DNA of 64,000 bases from Thermoguttaceae bacterium (GCA_017441605.1 JAFRXD010000012.1:23050-87049); one strand, 5' to 3'. Positions 44,740 to 53,938 are shown, counted from the first letter of the stretch. Translations and numbers: made by a program. Notes: generated by a model not told the origin, from the sequence alone.

Positions 44740-45795
44740 ATGAAGACTTCGTTGGTTACCGGCGCGACCGGTCAGGACGGATCGTATTTGATCCGCAATT
44801 TGTTGGCGAAGGGCTATCGCGTCGTCGGGCTGGTTCGTCGGTCGTCGACTTCGAACGCGAGTCGGCTGGCGGACTTAGTTCCGGGGGTTCAGGAGAACGG
44901 TTCGGAACTGATCTACCGATACGGGGATCTCGCCGACTCGTCGAGTTTGATACGCCAGCTCGAGGAGTTCGCGCCGGACGAGGTCTATAATCTCGGGGCG
45001 CAGTCGGACGTGCGAGTCTCTTTCGACGCGCCGGAGTTTACGGCGGACGTCGACGGGCTCGGACCGTTGCGCTTGCTCGAAGGGATACGGCAATTGGGCC
45101 TGGCGTCGAAGACGCGGTTTTATCAAGCGTCGACGTCGGAGCTCTTTGGCGACGTTCGCGAGAAGCCGCAGCGCGAGACGACGCCGTTCGCGCCGAGAAG
45201 CCCGTACGCGGCGGCGAAGCTGTTCGCGTACTGGACGACGGTCAACTACCGCGAGGCTTACGGGATTTTCGCGTGCAACGGGATTTTGTTCAATCACGAA
45301 AGTCCCTTGCGGGGCGAGAATTTCGTCACGCGCAAGATCTCGCTGGGAGCGGCGCGAATTCGAGCGGGCCTGCAAGAGACGCTGCGCATGGGAAATCTCA
45401 ATTCTCGGCGCGACTGGGGTTTCGCGGGAGACTACGTCGAGGGAATGCGGCTCATGCTTCAGCAAGACGAACCGGACGACTATGTGCTCGCGACCGGGGA
45501 GCAGCGCTCGGTTCGCGAGTTTCTCGAACTGATCTTTCGTAAGCTGGACTACGAGTTGGTTTGGAAGGGCTCGGGGGTCGACGAAATCGGGCTCGACCGG
45601 AAAACGGGCAAGACGCTCGTCGAAATCGATCCGTTTTTCTTCCGACCGACGGAAGTGAACTACCTTTGCGGAGACGCGTCGAAAGCGCGGGAGAAGCTAG
45701 GGTGGACGCCGAAGACGACGTTCGAGCAGTTGGCGGAAACTATGTTGCAAAACGACTTGGCGCTCGTCGAGCGAGAAAAGAAAGCGAGAGGATAG
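44740..45795 (+). CDS. gmd: GDP-mannose 4,6-dehydratase
   Basis: 351 residues, extended SDR family. It converts GDP-mannose to GDP-4-keto-6-deoxymannose, a precursor of fucose and rhamnose-type sugars for surface glycans. The NADP site is [34 protein letters not shown], the S/T of STSELFGD and the Y-x3-K of SPYAAAK form the catalytic set. [19 protein letters not shown] and the C-terminal [29 protein letters not shown] are diagnostic for GMD. The start lies 3 bp after the DAHP synthase stop, so the two are translationally coupled. A sugar-nucleotide enzyme inside an aromatic operon is unexpected and not explained by the pathway. The sequence looks complete. Confidence 0.96.
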   Translation: MKTSLVTGATGQDGSYLIRNLLAKGYRVVGLVRRSSTSNASRLADLVPGVQENGSELIYRYGDLADSSSLIRQLEEFAPDEVYNLGAQSDVRVSFDAPEFTADVDGLGPLRLLEGIRQLGLASKTRFYQASTSELFGDVREKPQRETTPFAPRSPYAAAKLFAYWTTVNYREAYGIFACNGILFNHESPLRGENFVTRKISLGAARIRAGLQETLRMGNLNSRRDWGFAGDYVEGMRLMLQQDEPDDYVLATGEQRSVREFLELIFRKLDYELVWKGSGVDEIGLDRKTGKTLVEIDPFFFRPTEVNYLCGDASKAREKLGWTPKTTFEQLAETMLQNDLALVEREKKARG

Positions 45796-45796
45796 A

Positions 45797-46663
45797 ATGG
45801 ATCCGGAACGACGAATCGCGCGTCGCCGCAGGGCGATTCTCTGGATTTTCGGACTGCTTGTCGGATTCTGCGTTTTGGTCGTTTTACTGACGATCCCCGG
45901 GTTCGTTTTGTCGATGCGCGAGAACGCGCGGCGCGAGCGGTGCGATATCAACTTGGCGCTGATTTATCAGGGGTTCGTCGAGTATTGCGACGCGAACGGG
46001 ACGTTTCCACCCGCGTTTACTACGGACTCGAACGGGGCGAAACTGCACTCGTGGCGGGTTTTGCTTTTACCGTATATCGGAGAGGAGGAGCTTTACTCGC
46101 AAATTCGGCTCGACGAGCCTTGGGACAGCGAGTGGAACCGGCAGTTTTGGACTAAAACGCCAAACGTCTATCGTTGCGCGTCGACGCCGGTAAGCGAGGG
46201 GGATCCGAGCGCATCGGAGCGGCTTTGCGCCTACTCGGCGGTCTTGGGACCAAACTCGGCGCTGCCGGAAGACGGGCGCGCGGTCTCGCCAAAGGAAATC
46301 GTCGACGGGGGCGCGGGCGCGATTTTACTAGTCGAGAGAAAGACGCCTGTCAACTGGACGGACCCGAACTCGGAAATTACGATGGACTCGGCGCTTCAAG
46401 AGAACGAGAAGCCGGTTCGCGAGCGCGAGAATTTCGGCTCTTGGCACGGCCGCGGAGAGACAGTTTTGTTCTGCGACGGGAGTCGGCGGTTCCTTTCGGA
46501 GAAGATCGACAATTCCGTGCTGAAACTGCTGTTCGGAATCGACGACTCGGCGAGCGCGGGCGCGCTGGAGAGCGCCGAGTCGGAAGAAGAGTCGGAGGAC
46601 GGCGCGCTACCAGATCAGGTAGTTCCCGCCGTAGGTGAGTCCGGCGCCGAATCCGGCGATTAG
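45797..46663 (+). CDS. DUF1559-family (prepilin-like) protein
   Basis: 288 residues. One N-terminal membrane segment (ILWIFGLLVGFCVLVVLLTIPGFVL) follows a short basic start. It is unlike the classic prepilin cleavage site of most DUF1559 proteins, so it is probably an anchored variant. The body has the family text RRERCDINLALIYQGFVEYCDANGTFPPAF and SWRVLLLPYIGEEELYSQI. Near the end SWHGRGETVLFCDGS is the H-x9-D-G motif found throughout planctomycete DUF1559 proteins. The last 40 residues are acidic. It begins one base after the gmd stop and is the last gene of the operon. Its 3' end overlaps the convergent fabH by 57 bp. The function of the family is unknown. Confidence 0.86.
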   Translation: MDPERRIARRRRAILWIFGLLVGFCVLVVLLTIPGFVLSMRENARRERCDINLALIYQGFVEYCDANGTFPPAFTTDSNGAKLHSWRVLLLPYIGEEELYSQIRLDEPWDSEWNRQFWTKTPNVYRCASTPVSEGDPSASERLCAYSAVLGPNSALPEDGRAVSPKEIVDGGAGAILLVERKTPVNWTDPNSEITMDSALQENEKPVRERENFGSWHGRGETVLFCDGSRRFLSEKIDNSVLKLLFGIDDSASAGALESAESEEESEDGALPDQVVPAVGESGAESGD

Positions 46664-47599
46664 GATTTTGTCGCCGCGCTTCAGCTCGCCCGAGCGATTC
46701 ATTTCGTCGAGGGCGATCGGGATGGAAGCGGAGGCCGTGTTGGCGACGGAGTCGACGTTGATATAGAATTTGTCGAGGTCTTCGAACCCGAGGCGCTTGG
46801 CGGCTGACTCGATAATGCGGAAATTCGCTTGGTGCGGGACGATGCGCGCGATTTGGTCGTAGGTCAAGTCGTTGCGCTTGGTCAGATCTTGAACGACCTC
46901 TTCGATCGCCTTGATCGCGAACGTGAAGACTTGGGTCCCCGCCATTTGGAGGACGTGGGCCTTCGGGTGATTTAAGGAATCGTAGGATCGGCACCCGCCC
47001 TCTAGGAGGAGGAATTCGCCTCGGGCTCCGTCGGCGCGCATGATCGTGTCGACCAGATCGCTCGGGGCGGCGGCGTCTTCATTCGGCTCAATGACGACCG
47101 CGCCGGCGCCGTCTCCGAAGAGGATGCAGGTTTTGTAGTCGTTCCAATCGACTTTGCGCGTCATGACCTCGGTGGCGACCAAGAGGATCGGCTTGCGGAA
47201 ATCGGGTTTGTAGTAGAAGTTTTTCGCGATTTCGAGGTTGTAGATGAACCCGCAGCACGCGGCGCTCATATCGAAAGCCGCGGCGCCGGTCGCGCCAAGT
47301 TTGTCTTGCAAGATACAGGAGACCAGCGGGGTCGGGGCGTAGTCGGGAGTCGCGGTGCTGACGATGATCATCCCGAGGTCCTCGGGAGCGATTCCGGCGT
47401 TTTCCAGAGCGCGTTGAGCGGCGATCAGCCCCATCGAGGAGGCGGACTCGTTCGGCCCGGCGACACGACGCGATTTAATGCCCGTGTGTCCGTAGATCCA
47501 TTCGTCCGAGGTTTTCGGGAGGCGTTGAGCGAGCTCGTCGTTGGTAACGATTCGCTCCGGGAGGAAGGAGCCGGTTCCGGCGATTCTAATGCGGGTCAT
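46607..47599 (-). CDS. fabH: 3-oxoacyl-ACP synthase III (KAS III)
   Basis: 330 residues. It starts fatty acid synthesis by condensing acetyl-CoA with malonyl-ACP. Catalytic triad: Cys115 in FDMSAACCGFIY, His in VPHQANFRII (about 257) and Asn in SVANTASASIPIAL (about 287). The N-terminal IRIAGTGSFLPERIVTNDEL and the dimer motif DEWIYGHTGIKSRR are typical. No strong ribosome site precedes the ATG at 47599. A promoter at 47750-47778 may serve it, apart from the upstream dihydrouridine synthase. The 3' end overlaps the convergent DUF1559 gene by 57 bp, within GYNYxI-type terminal residues (FGAGLTYGGNYLIW), so the overlap is real coding on both strands. Confidence 0.97.
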   Translation of the reverse strand: MTRIRIAGTGSFLPERIVTNDELAQRLPKTSDEWIYGHTGIKSRRVAGPNESASSMGLIAAQRALENAGIAPEDLGMIIVSTATPDYAPTPLVSCILQDKLGATGAAAFDMSAACCGFIYNLEIAKNFYYKPDFRKPILLVATEVMTRKVDWNDYKTCILFGDGAGAVVIEPNEDAAAPSDLVDTIMRADGARGEFLLLEGGCRSYDSLNHPKAHVLQMAGTQVFTFAIKAIEEVVQDLTKRNDLTYDQIARIVPHQANFRIIESAAKRLGFEDLDKFYINVDSVANTASASIPIALDEMNRSGELKRGDKILIAGFGAGLTYGGNYLIW

Positions 47600-47749
47600 T
47601 TCGGCGTCGTCGATTGCGCGCGTGGTGATCGGAACGCGAAGAGCTCGTTTCTCGCCGCGGTCTACTCTCCGTTCGAAGGGTCGAGAAACAAAGGCGTTCC
47701 GGCGACAATCCGCCCGCGCGAAACGGGCGAATCGCCGACTTCTCTCCGG

Positions 47750-47778
47750 AGTTTAGGGAAATCGCGTAGACGCGTCAA
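47750..47778 (-). promoter_or_regulatory. Promoter candidate for fabH
   Basis: Minus strand: TTGACG (plus 47773-47778), a 17-nt spacer and TAAACT (plus 47750-47755). It overlaps the end of the upstream gene and would give a leader of about 145 nt. Confidence 0.5.
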
Positions 47779-47788
47779 GAGGAGTTTT

Positions 47789-48811
47789 TTAGATGGAATC
47801 GGAAGTCGGATCGTCGACGATAAAATCGCTCTCGACGACGGCCAGAAACTCGGGCGCCGAACGGACTCGACCGATTTTGTCGCGAAAAGCTCGTCCGTTC
47901 GGGAGTCCTTTGGAGTAGCGAACGGCGGCGCGCCGAGCGACGACGACCCCGAGCTCGTCCCCGAATTTTGAGAGTTCGAGACGGAAATGCTCGAGCAGGA
48001 GCTCGCGTCGCTCGCGAGGCGTCGGCTCGGGAGGAGGGGTTTCGCCGCGAAGGAGAGCGGCGATTTCGCGGAAGATCCAAGGGCGCTCCAAGGCGGCGCG
48101 ACCGATCATGACGCCGTCGACGGGATAGTTTTCCAGGCGCTCGACGGCTCCCGCGGCGGTTTTGATATCGCCGTTTCCAATTAGAGGGATTCGGCGGAGG
48201 GCTGATTTTACTTTCGCGATTTCGCCCCAGTCGGCCTCGCCTCGGTACATTTGGCTCGCGGTTCGTCCGTGGACGGTCAGGGCGGCTCCTCCGGCTCCTT
48301 CGACGGCTTGGGCGACGTCGCGGGCGTTAATCGAGTCCTCGGTCAGACCGAGACGGATTTTCGCGGTTACCGGAACCGACTCGCAGGCGTTGGCGACTCG
48401 CTCGACCAACGCGCCGACTTTTTGCGGATCGCGCAAGAGATACGAACCGCTCTCGGAGCGCTTCGCGATCGCGGGGGCGGGACAGCCGAAGTTCAAATCG
48501 ACGGCGCTAACGTTGAGGTCGCGCGCCAAACGACGAGCGAGTCGTTCCAGAGTCTCGGGGCAATTGTCCCAGATCTGGACGGAAAGAGGTCGAGGTTCGG
48601 ACTCGACCCCTCGCAAACGCTCGGGATCGCCCTCCCCTCGAGCGCCCATATAAACGAAGGCTCGCGCGCTGATCATTTCGGTCTCGATCAGCCCGACGCC
48701 CCCCAAGCGTCGCCAGATTTCGCGCTGAGCCCAGTCGGCGCAGTCCGCCATCGGGGCGGACAAGACGGGGGGCGAAAGGACGAGTTCGCCTATTTTCAAA
48801 GAGGTTTTCAT
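47789..48811 (-). CDS. tRNA-dihydrouridine synthase (Dus)
   Basis: 340 residues from the ATG at 48811, which follows GAGGGAG by about 7 nt; the ATG six codons earlier lacks a site. An FMN enzyme that reduces uridines in tRNA D-loops. PPVLSAPMADCADWAQREIWRRLGGVGLIETEMIS is the FMN-binding start of the barrel. VDLNFGCPAPAIAKRSESGSYLLRDP holds the catalytic Cys and the tRNA-binding segment. LTVHGRTASQMYRGEADWGEI and IPLIGNGDIKTAAGAVERL complete the set. The C-terminal tRNA-binding domain is present. It is closest to the DusB group by general look, but the subgroup is not certain, so no gene symbol is given. Its own promoter lies at 48858-48885. Confidence 0.93.
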   Translation of the reverse strand: MKTSLKIGELVLSPPVLSAPMADCADWAQREIWRRLGGVGLIETEMISARAFVYMGARGEGDPERLRGVESEPRPLSVQIWDNCPETLERLARRLARDLNVSAVDLNFGCPAPAIAKRSESGSYLLRDPQKVGALVERVANACESVPVTAKIRLGLTEDSINARDVAQAVEGAGGAALTVHGRTASQMYRGEADWGEIAKVKSALRRIPLIGNGDIKTAAGAVERLENYPVDGVMIGRAALERPWIFREIAALLRGETPPPEPTPRERRELLLEHFRLELSKFGDELGVVVARRAAVRYSKGLPNGRAFRDKIGRVRSAPEFLAVVESDFIVDDPTSDSI

Positions 48812-48857
48812 TGGAAGCTCCCTCGACATATTTAGCGTCTCAATTACCGGAGCGCCG

Positions 48858-48885
48858 ATTATAATCGATATTTTCCGACCCGCAA
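48858..48885 (-). promoter_or_regulatory. Promoter of the dihydrouridine synthase gene
   Basis: Minus strand: TTGCGG (plus 48880-48885), a 16-nt spacer and TATAAT (plus 48858-48863), 47 nt before the start codon. Confidence 0.65.
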
Positions 48886-48949
48886 TAACCGAGACGTCCG
48901 CGTTTTACCGACAAAGTTGCGGAAATCGCTTTTTCAAAGGGCGAGAATC

Positions 48950-48978
48950 TTGACGTCGACGCGCGGGTTGGGTAAATT
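48950..48978 (+). promoter_or_regulatory. Promoter of the aldolase-hisS-ispH genes
   Basis: TTGACG (48950-48955), a 17-nt spacer and TAAATT (48973-48978), giving a leader of about 113 nt before the ATG at 49098. Confidence 0.65.
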
Positions 48979-49097
48979 ACTGTAGAGGGCGCTCGATAGC
49001 CGAGGCCCTTTCCCGTCGAAACGAATCGTCGCGGCGAGCGCTTTTGGAGTTTTTCGTCGCGAACGAGTTCGTCCCCCACCCTGCAAAGGACAATAAT

Positions 49098-50081
49098 ATG
49101 AAGCCGTTCTGGGGCATCAAAGATCAACGCGTTAAAACGCTCGACTGCACGATACGCGACGGAGGTCTCGTCAACGATCATTATTTTAGCCTCGAATTTG
49201 TTCGAGCGGTCTATCGAGCGAACGTGGCGGCGGGAGTCGACTACATGGAGATCGGGTACAAAAACTCCGATCGTCTCTTCCCTCGCGATCAAAACGGACC
49301 TTGGAAATACTGCGACGAAAGCGACCTTCGGGCGGTCGTGGGCGACTCCCCCGACCCGTCGATGAAATTGGCGTGCATGATCGACGCGGCGAAATCCGAC
49401 TGGAAAACCTCGGTCGTTCCGAAGAGCGAGAGCCCGTTGTCGACGATCCGGGTGGCGTTTTACGAGTACCAGCTCGACGAGGCGGTCGAGATGATCGAGG
49501 ACGCGCATAACAAAGGTTACGAGGTGAGCGCGAATTTAATGGCGGTGACCATCGTCCCCGAAAAGCGCATCGACGAGATTTTGGAGCGGGTTTGCAAGAC
49601 CTCGACCAACGCGATCGTAATCGTCGACTCGTTCGGCTCGCTCACGCCGGTGCAGACGGAGTATCTGACGAAGAAGTACCTCTCGTACGCGGAGCCTTGC
49701 GGAATCGAGGTCGGGATGCACGCGCACAACAATCTCCAACTTGCGTTCGCGAACACGTTTCTCGCGGCGCAGTGCGGAGCGACGCGTTTGGACTGCTCTT
49801 TGGGCGGTTTGGGCCGCGGCGCGGGGAACTGCCCGAGCGAGTACCTGCTGTCGGTTCTCAATCCCGACAATTACAAATTGCGCCCGTTGTACGATTGCTT
49901 GGAGCGGGAATTTGTGCCTCTCGCGCAAAAAATCGAATGGGGACCGTACCGCGAGTTCGCGCTAACGGCTCAGTACAACGTGCATCCTCGCGCGGCGATC
50001 GCCAGTCGCAAATCGCCGGAAACGCGCGACAAGTACACCCTGCTCTACGACAAACTCCTCGAAGAGCGCGAATCGAAATAG
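49098..50081 (+). CDS. DRE-TIM aldolase-like protein (HMGL/4-hydroxy-2-oxovalerate aldolase family)
   Basis: 327 residues from the ATG at 49098, which follows AAAGGA; a longer frame from 49044 lacks support. The barrel starts VKTLDCTIRDGGLVNDHYFS, the D-x-T-x-R-D-G motif of DRE-TIM metallolyases. VDYMEIGYKN, VDSFGSLTPVQTEYL and GMHAHNNLQLAFANT (two metal-binding His) are further marks. LDCSLGGLGRGAGNCPSE matches the family's late conserved loop. Such enzymes cleave or join C-C bonds next to a keto acid, but the usual partner acetaldehyde dehydrogenase is not here. The same family occurs in polysaccharide and amino acid pathways, so substrate is unknown. hisS follows 32 bp later on the same strand. 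Confidence 0.85.
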   Translation: MKPFWGIKDQRVKTLDCTIRDGGLVNDHYFSLEFVRAVYRANVAAGVDYMEIGYKNSDRLFPRDQNGPWKYCDESDLRAVVGDSPDPSMKLACMIDAAKSDWKTSVVPKSESPLSTIRVAFYEYQLDEAVEMIEDAHNKGYEVSANLMAVTIVPEKRIDEILERVCKTSTNAIVIVDSFGSLTPVQTEYLTKKYLSYAEPCGIEVGMHAHNNLQLAFANTFLAAQCGATRLDCSLGGLGRGAGNCPSEYLLSVLNPDNYKLRPLYDCLEREFVPLAQKIEWGPYREFALTAQYNVHPRAAIASRKSPETRDKYTLLYDKLLEERESK

Positions 50082-50113
50082 CCTCGTCCAAACGAACCGA
50101 TAGGAACAGAAGC

Positions 50114-51484
50114 GTGAGCGCCGACTCCCAACCGAAGAAAAAGTTAATCGAACCCCGCACCCTAAAAGGATTTCGCGATTTCCTTCCCGAATCGATGATT
50201 CCGCGCGAGCGGCTAATCGAGCGCGCGACGAGGGTGTATCGCTCCTACGGCTTTTGTCCGATCGACACGCCCGTCTTAGAGTACTTGGAGATCTTGCTCG
50301 GCAAAGGGAGCGACGAGACCGACAAGCAACTCTATCGCTTCAAGGACTCGGGCGGGCGCGAGGTCGGCATGCGATTCGACCTGACGGTGCCGTTCGCGCG
50401 TTTCTCGGCGCAGCACTTCGCGGAATTGGGAACCCCTTTCAAGCGGTACCATTTGGCGAAGGTCTGGCGGGGCGAAAACACGCAAGCAGGTCGCTATCGG
50501 GAATTTATGCAGTGCGATTTCGACTCGATTGGGACGACGAGCGTTATATCGGACGTCGAAACCGCGATGGTTATTAACGACGTTCTGGAAAAGGTCGACC
50601 TGCGAACCGAAGGGACGTTCGACAAATTTAAGATTCGCTTGAACGACCGCAAAATCCTCAACGGAGCGCTCGAGAAACTCGGGCTTTCGGAAAAGGTCGT
50701 CCCGACGTTGCGCGCGCTCGACAAACTCGCGAAAATCGGCGCGGACGCGGTCGTCGCGGAAATGGCTCAAACGGCCGGCGCGACCGAGGAACAAGCGCGC
50801 GGAATTTTGGAGTTGACCTTGGCGCGAGGAACGAACGAGGAAATTCTCGCGCGATTGGAAAAATCTCTCGAAGGGAACGAGCGCGGTTTGGAAGGGGTCG
50901 CCGAAGTTCGGCAGATTCTCGAATCGGTTCGAGCGACGGGGGTTCCGGAGGGGCGCTTTATGGTCGACGTTTCGATCGCGCGAGGGCTCGACTATTACAC
51001 GGGAGTCGTGTTCGAAACGTTTCTCGACGATCTTCCTCAGTTGGGGAGCGTCTGCAGCGGCGGGCGATACGACAATCTCGCGGAGCTCTATACGAAGCAA
51101 AAGCTTCCGGGAGTCGGAGCCTCGGTAGGGTTGGATCGTCTTTTCGCGGGTCTCGAAGAACTTGGCATGGTCGAAAAAGTTGCGACGACGGTCGACGTTT
51201 TCCTTCCCTTCTTCGACGCGAGCCTCGCGACGAAGTATTGCGAAATAGCGGCGGGGTTGCGAAAACGCGGAATCGGAGTCGAGCTTTATCCCGAGCCGAA
51301 AAAATTGGGCGCGCAGCTCAAGTACGCCGACAAAAAGGGGTTCAAATTGGCGGTCGTCGTCGGTTCCAACGAAGCGGAAGCGGGCGTCGCGAGCCTTAAA
51401 AATCTTAGGGACGGCGGCGCGACCGAGGTTCCGCTCGAGCCGGACGCCCTGGCGTCGGCGATCGTCGCCGCGCTCGGATCTTAG
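50114..51484 (+). CDS. hisS: Histidyl-tRNA synthetase
   Basis: 456 residues from GTG at 50114, which follows AGGA by about 9 nt; the open frame runs back to 49592 through the aldolase gene and is not coding there. It charges tRNA-His. LKGFRDFLPES opens the class II core. YRFKDSGGREVGMRFDLTVPFARFSAQH is motif 2, and FKRYHLAKVWRGENTQAGRYREFMQCDFDSIG is the signature HisA-like block. VDVSIARGLDYYTGVVFE and CSGGRYDNLAELY, then GASVGLDRLFAGLEEL, form motif 3. The anticodon-binding domain fills the last 90 residues. It is tightly packed between the aldolase gene and ispH. Confidence 0.97.
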   Translation: MSADSQPKKKLIEPRTLKGFRDFLPESMIPRERLIERATRVYRSYGFCPIDTPVLEYLEILLGKGSDETDKQLYRFKDSGGREVGMRFDLTVPFARFSAQHFAELGTPFKRYHLAKVWRGENTQAGRYREFMQCDFDSIGTTSVISDVETAMVINDVLEKVDLRTEGTFDKFKIRLNDRKILNGALEKLGLSEKVVPTLRALDKLAKIGADAVVAEMAQTAGATEEQARGILELTLARGTNEEILARLEKSLEGNERGLEGVAEVRQILESVRATGVPEGRFMVDVSIARGLDYYTGVVFETFLDDLPQLGSVCSGGRYDNLAELYTKQKLPGVGASVGLDRLFAGLEELGMVEKVATTVDVFLPFFDASLATKYCEIAAGLRKRGIGVELYPEPKKLGAQLKYADKKGFKLAVVVGSNEAEAGVASLKNLRDGGATEVPLEPDALASAIVAALGS

Positions 51485-51500
51485 GAGGTCGCGTTAAGAA

Positions 51501-52349
51501 ATGGAAGTAACCCTCGCCGACCCGCGCGGTTTTTGCTCCGGGGTCAATCGCGCGATCAACATCCTCGAAGAGCTCGTTCAAAACGTCGACCCGCCGGTCT
51601 ACGCGTACCACGAGATCGTGCACAACGCTTGGGTCGTGGGTCGTTTTCGACGCCAGGGGGTGGTTTTCGTCGATTCGTTAGACGAGGTTCCGGACGGGGC
51701 GACGCTGCTCTTTTCCGCCCATGGAGTTTCCCCGCAAATACGCGAGGAAGCGGCTTCTCGCGGGATCAAAACGATCGACGCGACGTGCCCTCTCGTCCAC
51801 ATCGTTCACTCTCAAGCGCGAGATTTCGCGGCCGAGGGGTATAAGATCGTCCTCATCGGGAAGCGAGATCACGACGAGACGATCGGAGCGCTCGGCGAGG
51901 CTCCGGACGATATGGTTCTCGTTTCCTCGCTCGAGGAGATCGACGCGCTCGATTTTTCGGCGGATCAGAAGTTAACGTATCTTACGCAAACAACTCTTTC
52001 GGCGACGGAGGCGGCGGAAATAATCGGCGCCCTGCGGAAAAAGTTCCCGCAACTCAAATCCCCTAAACGAGAGGGACTCTGCGACGCGACGAAGCGACGG
52101 CAGGAGGCGGTTCGCAACCAAGCCCCGGGCCGAGACGTCGTCTTGGTCGTCGGGAGCGAGAACAGCTCGAACTCGAAGCGCCTCGCGGAGGTCGCCGAGT
52201 CCGTCGGAGTTCCCGCCTATCTAGTGAACGGTGTGGAAGACATTCCGTGGAGCAAACTTACGCCCGATTCTAAGGTTCTTCTTACGGCGGGGGCCAGCGC
52301 GCCCGAGAGCGTCGTTCAGGCGTGCGCTCAATTCTTGCGCGATATTTGA
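51501..52349 (+). CDS. ispH: 4-hydroxy-3-methylbut-2-enyl diphosphate reductase
   Basis: 282 residues. The last enzyme of the MEP pathway, forming IPP and DMAPP for isoprenoids through a 4Fe-4S cluster. The three cluster cysteines are Cys12 (PRGFCSGV), Cys96 (IDATCPLV) and Cys194 (EGLCDATKRRQEAV). His41 (EIVHN), His74 (AHGVSP) and the TQTTLS and NSSNSKRL segments bind diphosphate. Length and order match the bacterial enzyme. GGAGG lies in the 16-bp gap after hisS, so the two are co-transcribed. Confidence 0.97.
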   Translation: MEVTLADPRGFCSGVNRAINILEELVQNVDPPVYAYHEIVHNAWVVGRFRRQGVVFVDSLDEVPDGATLLFSAHGVSPQIREEAASRGIKTIDATCPLVHIVHSQARDFAAEGYKIVLIGKRDHDETIGALGEAPDDMVLVSSLEEIDALDFSADQKLTYLTQTTLSATEAAEIIGALRKKFPQLKSPKREGLCDATKRRQEAVRNQAPGRDVVLVVGSENSSNSKRLAEVAESVGVPAYLVNGVEDIPWSKLTPDSKVLLTAGASAPESVVQACAQFLRDI

Positions 52350-52509
52350 GCCTCGATTTCTCGAACCGCCCCGCGCGCCGGGAAAAATCGATCTGGACGC
52401 CGCGAGGCTTCTTTTGTAGACTCCGTCGGTCGACGTCGCGCCGTTTTCGGCGCGTTTTCTCGAGAACAAACGCGGCGAGTCCGCGAACGAAATAAGGAGC
52501 GGTTCGAAT

Positions 52510-53895
52510 ATGCTTTCCTTCGGTTACCATCGAGCGCTTTTGCGCGCGACGATTCTTCTAGTCCTCGCGGCGTCCGTCGCCCCCGTCTCGGGTCAAGCGG
52601 CGCGACGAGCGGCTCCCGCTCCGGCGACTCCTTCAACGGCGGCCAATTCCGAATCGACGAGCGGAAAGCTCGAATTGTCCGACGCGGAAAGCGCGAAATA
52701 TCGCGAAGCGATCGATCTGTTCAACAACCAAGACTTGCAAGGGGCGCTGGAAAAGTTGCGCGAGCTAACGGCGGGAAACGCCGCGGCGCGGCCGCCTAGA
52801 GTGATCGCGGCGCAATGGTTCGGCCAACTAAAGAACCCTCGCGCGGCGAGGATTATGCTCGAGGCGGCGACCGGAGAGGATCCCGAGGATCCCGAGGCGT
52901 ACCTAACGCTCGCCGAGATCTCGCTAAACGAAGGCGAGTTGACGGCGGCGGAGTTGTTGGCGCAAAAGGGCGCCGAAAAACTGGCGAAATACGGCGCGAA
53001 TCCGGATCGGAAGAAAACGATGGAGAGCAAGGCGTCTGAGCTCAAAATCGCGGTTTCCGCAGCTCGCGGGCGCTGGACGGAGGTCGCGAGCGCGCTGACC
53101 GCTAAAATCAAGTCGGAAGGGGAGTCGGCGGAACTCGACTCGGCGCTCGGCAACGCTCTATTCCAACAAGGCAAATACGACCAAGCGCGCCAAATGCTCG
53201 ATCGCGCGCATAAGGCGTCCGAAGAAAAGGCGCTTCCGGCGGACGCGGCGATGGCGCGCCTCTATTCGGCGCAAGGGAACTTCGACGCGGCGAAAACGAG
53301 CCTCGACGCGGCGCTAAAAGCGAATCCGAAGTCGGTTCCCGTCCTCATTTTATCGATTAATTCGTCGCTAACGGAAAACAATCTCGACGACGCTTGGAAG
53401 CGCGTTCAACAGCTTTACCAAGAGGACAAGAGTCCGGACGCGCTAAAGACCTACGGGCGAGTCGCCCTCTTCCGCTCCGACTACAAGCGCGCGGAGGCGG
53501 CGTTCCAAGAGGCGGTTCGGCAAAGCCCGCTCGATTCCGAAGCTTCGAACGGTCTCGCCCTCGCGCTATGCGAGCAAGGAGACGAAAAGAAGAACGAGCG
53601 CGCGGTTCAATACGCGGCGGGCAACGTCCAAAAGCGCCAAAACGACAGGGATTTCCTCGCGACGCTCGGCTGGGCGCTCTATCGCTCGGGGCGTCAAGAC
53701 GAGGCGATTAAAGTCCTTCAGCAGTCGACCGCGGACGGTCAAATCAACGCCGCCTCGGCGTACTACTTCGCCGTTGTCCTGAGCGACAAGGGCCAAAACG
53801 ACCAGGCGAAGAAATTCCTCGAAGCGGCGCTCGGAACGAAAACGCCCTTCGCGAAGCGCTCGGAAGCCGAGGCGCTCCTTAAGAAATTGCAATAA
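52510..53895 (+). CDS. Secreted TPR-repeat protein
   Basis: 461 residues. A signal peptide (RALLRATILLVLAASVAPVSGQA) is followed by a Pro/Ala/Thr linker. From residue about 60 helical repeats with TPR spacing can be read: YREAIDLFNNQDLQGALEKL; PEAYLTLAEISLNEGELTAAELLAQKGA; LDSALGNALFQQGKYDQARQMLDRAHK; AMARLYSAQGNFDAAKTSLDAALKANPKSV; and ALFRSDYKRAEAAFQEAVRQSP. There are about eight to ten repeats in all. It is a scaffold for protein-protein contact, probably in the periplasm. AAGGAG precedes the ATG. It stands convergent to mutS with only 21 bp between the stops. No enzyme domain is present. Confidence 0.9.
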   Translation: MLSFGYHRALLRATILLVLAASVAPVSGQAARRAAPAPATPSTAANSESTSGKLELSDAESAKYREAIDLFNNQDLQGALEKLRELTAGNAAARPPRVIAAQWFGQLKNPRAARIMLEAATGEDPEDPEAYLTLAEISLNEGELTAAELLAQKGAEKLAKYGANPDRKKTMESKASELKIAVSAARGRWTEVASALTAKIKSEGESAELDSALGNALFQQGKYDQARQMLDRAHKASEEKALPADAAMARLYSAQGNFDAAKTSLDAALKANPKSVPVLILSINSSLTENNLDDAWKRVQQLYQEDKSPDALKTYGRVALFRSDYKRAEAAFQEAVRQSPLDSEASNGLALALCEQGDEKKNERAVQYAAGNVQKRQNDRDFLATLGWALYRSGRQDEAIKVLQQSTADGQINAASAYYFAVVLSDKGQNDQAKKFLEAALGTKTPFAKRSEAEALLKKLQ

Positions 53896-53906
53896 GGCGC
53901 AAACCG

Positions 53907-53938
53907 CTCCGAACCGCTATCGCCTCGGCGGTTCGGAG
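53907..53938. terminator. Hairpin between TPR gene and mutS (overlaps mutS stop)
   Basis: A perfect 11-bp inverted repeat CTCCGAACCGC/GCGGTTCGGAG (53907-53917 and 53928-53938) with a 10-nt loop. It starts 12 nt after the TPR stop and includes the last codons of mutS. T runs are poor, so it may act as a barrier on both strands rather than a strong terminator. Confidence 0.55.

Noticed and set aside
49592..50113. N-terminal extension of hisS back into the aldolase gene
   Set aside because: This stretch is the alternate frame of the aldolase gene; GTG at 50114 with AGGA matches the usual HisRS start.
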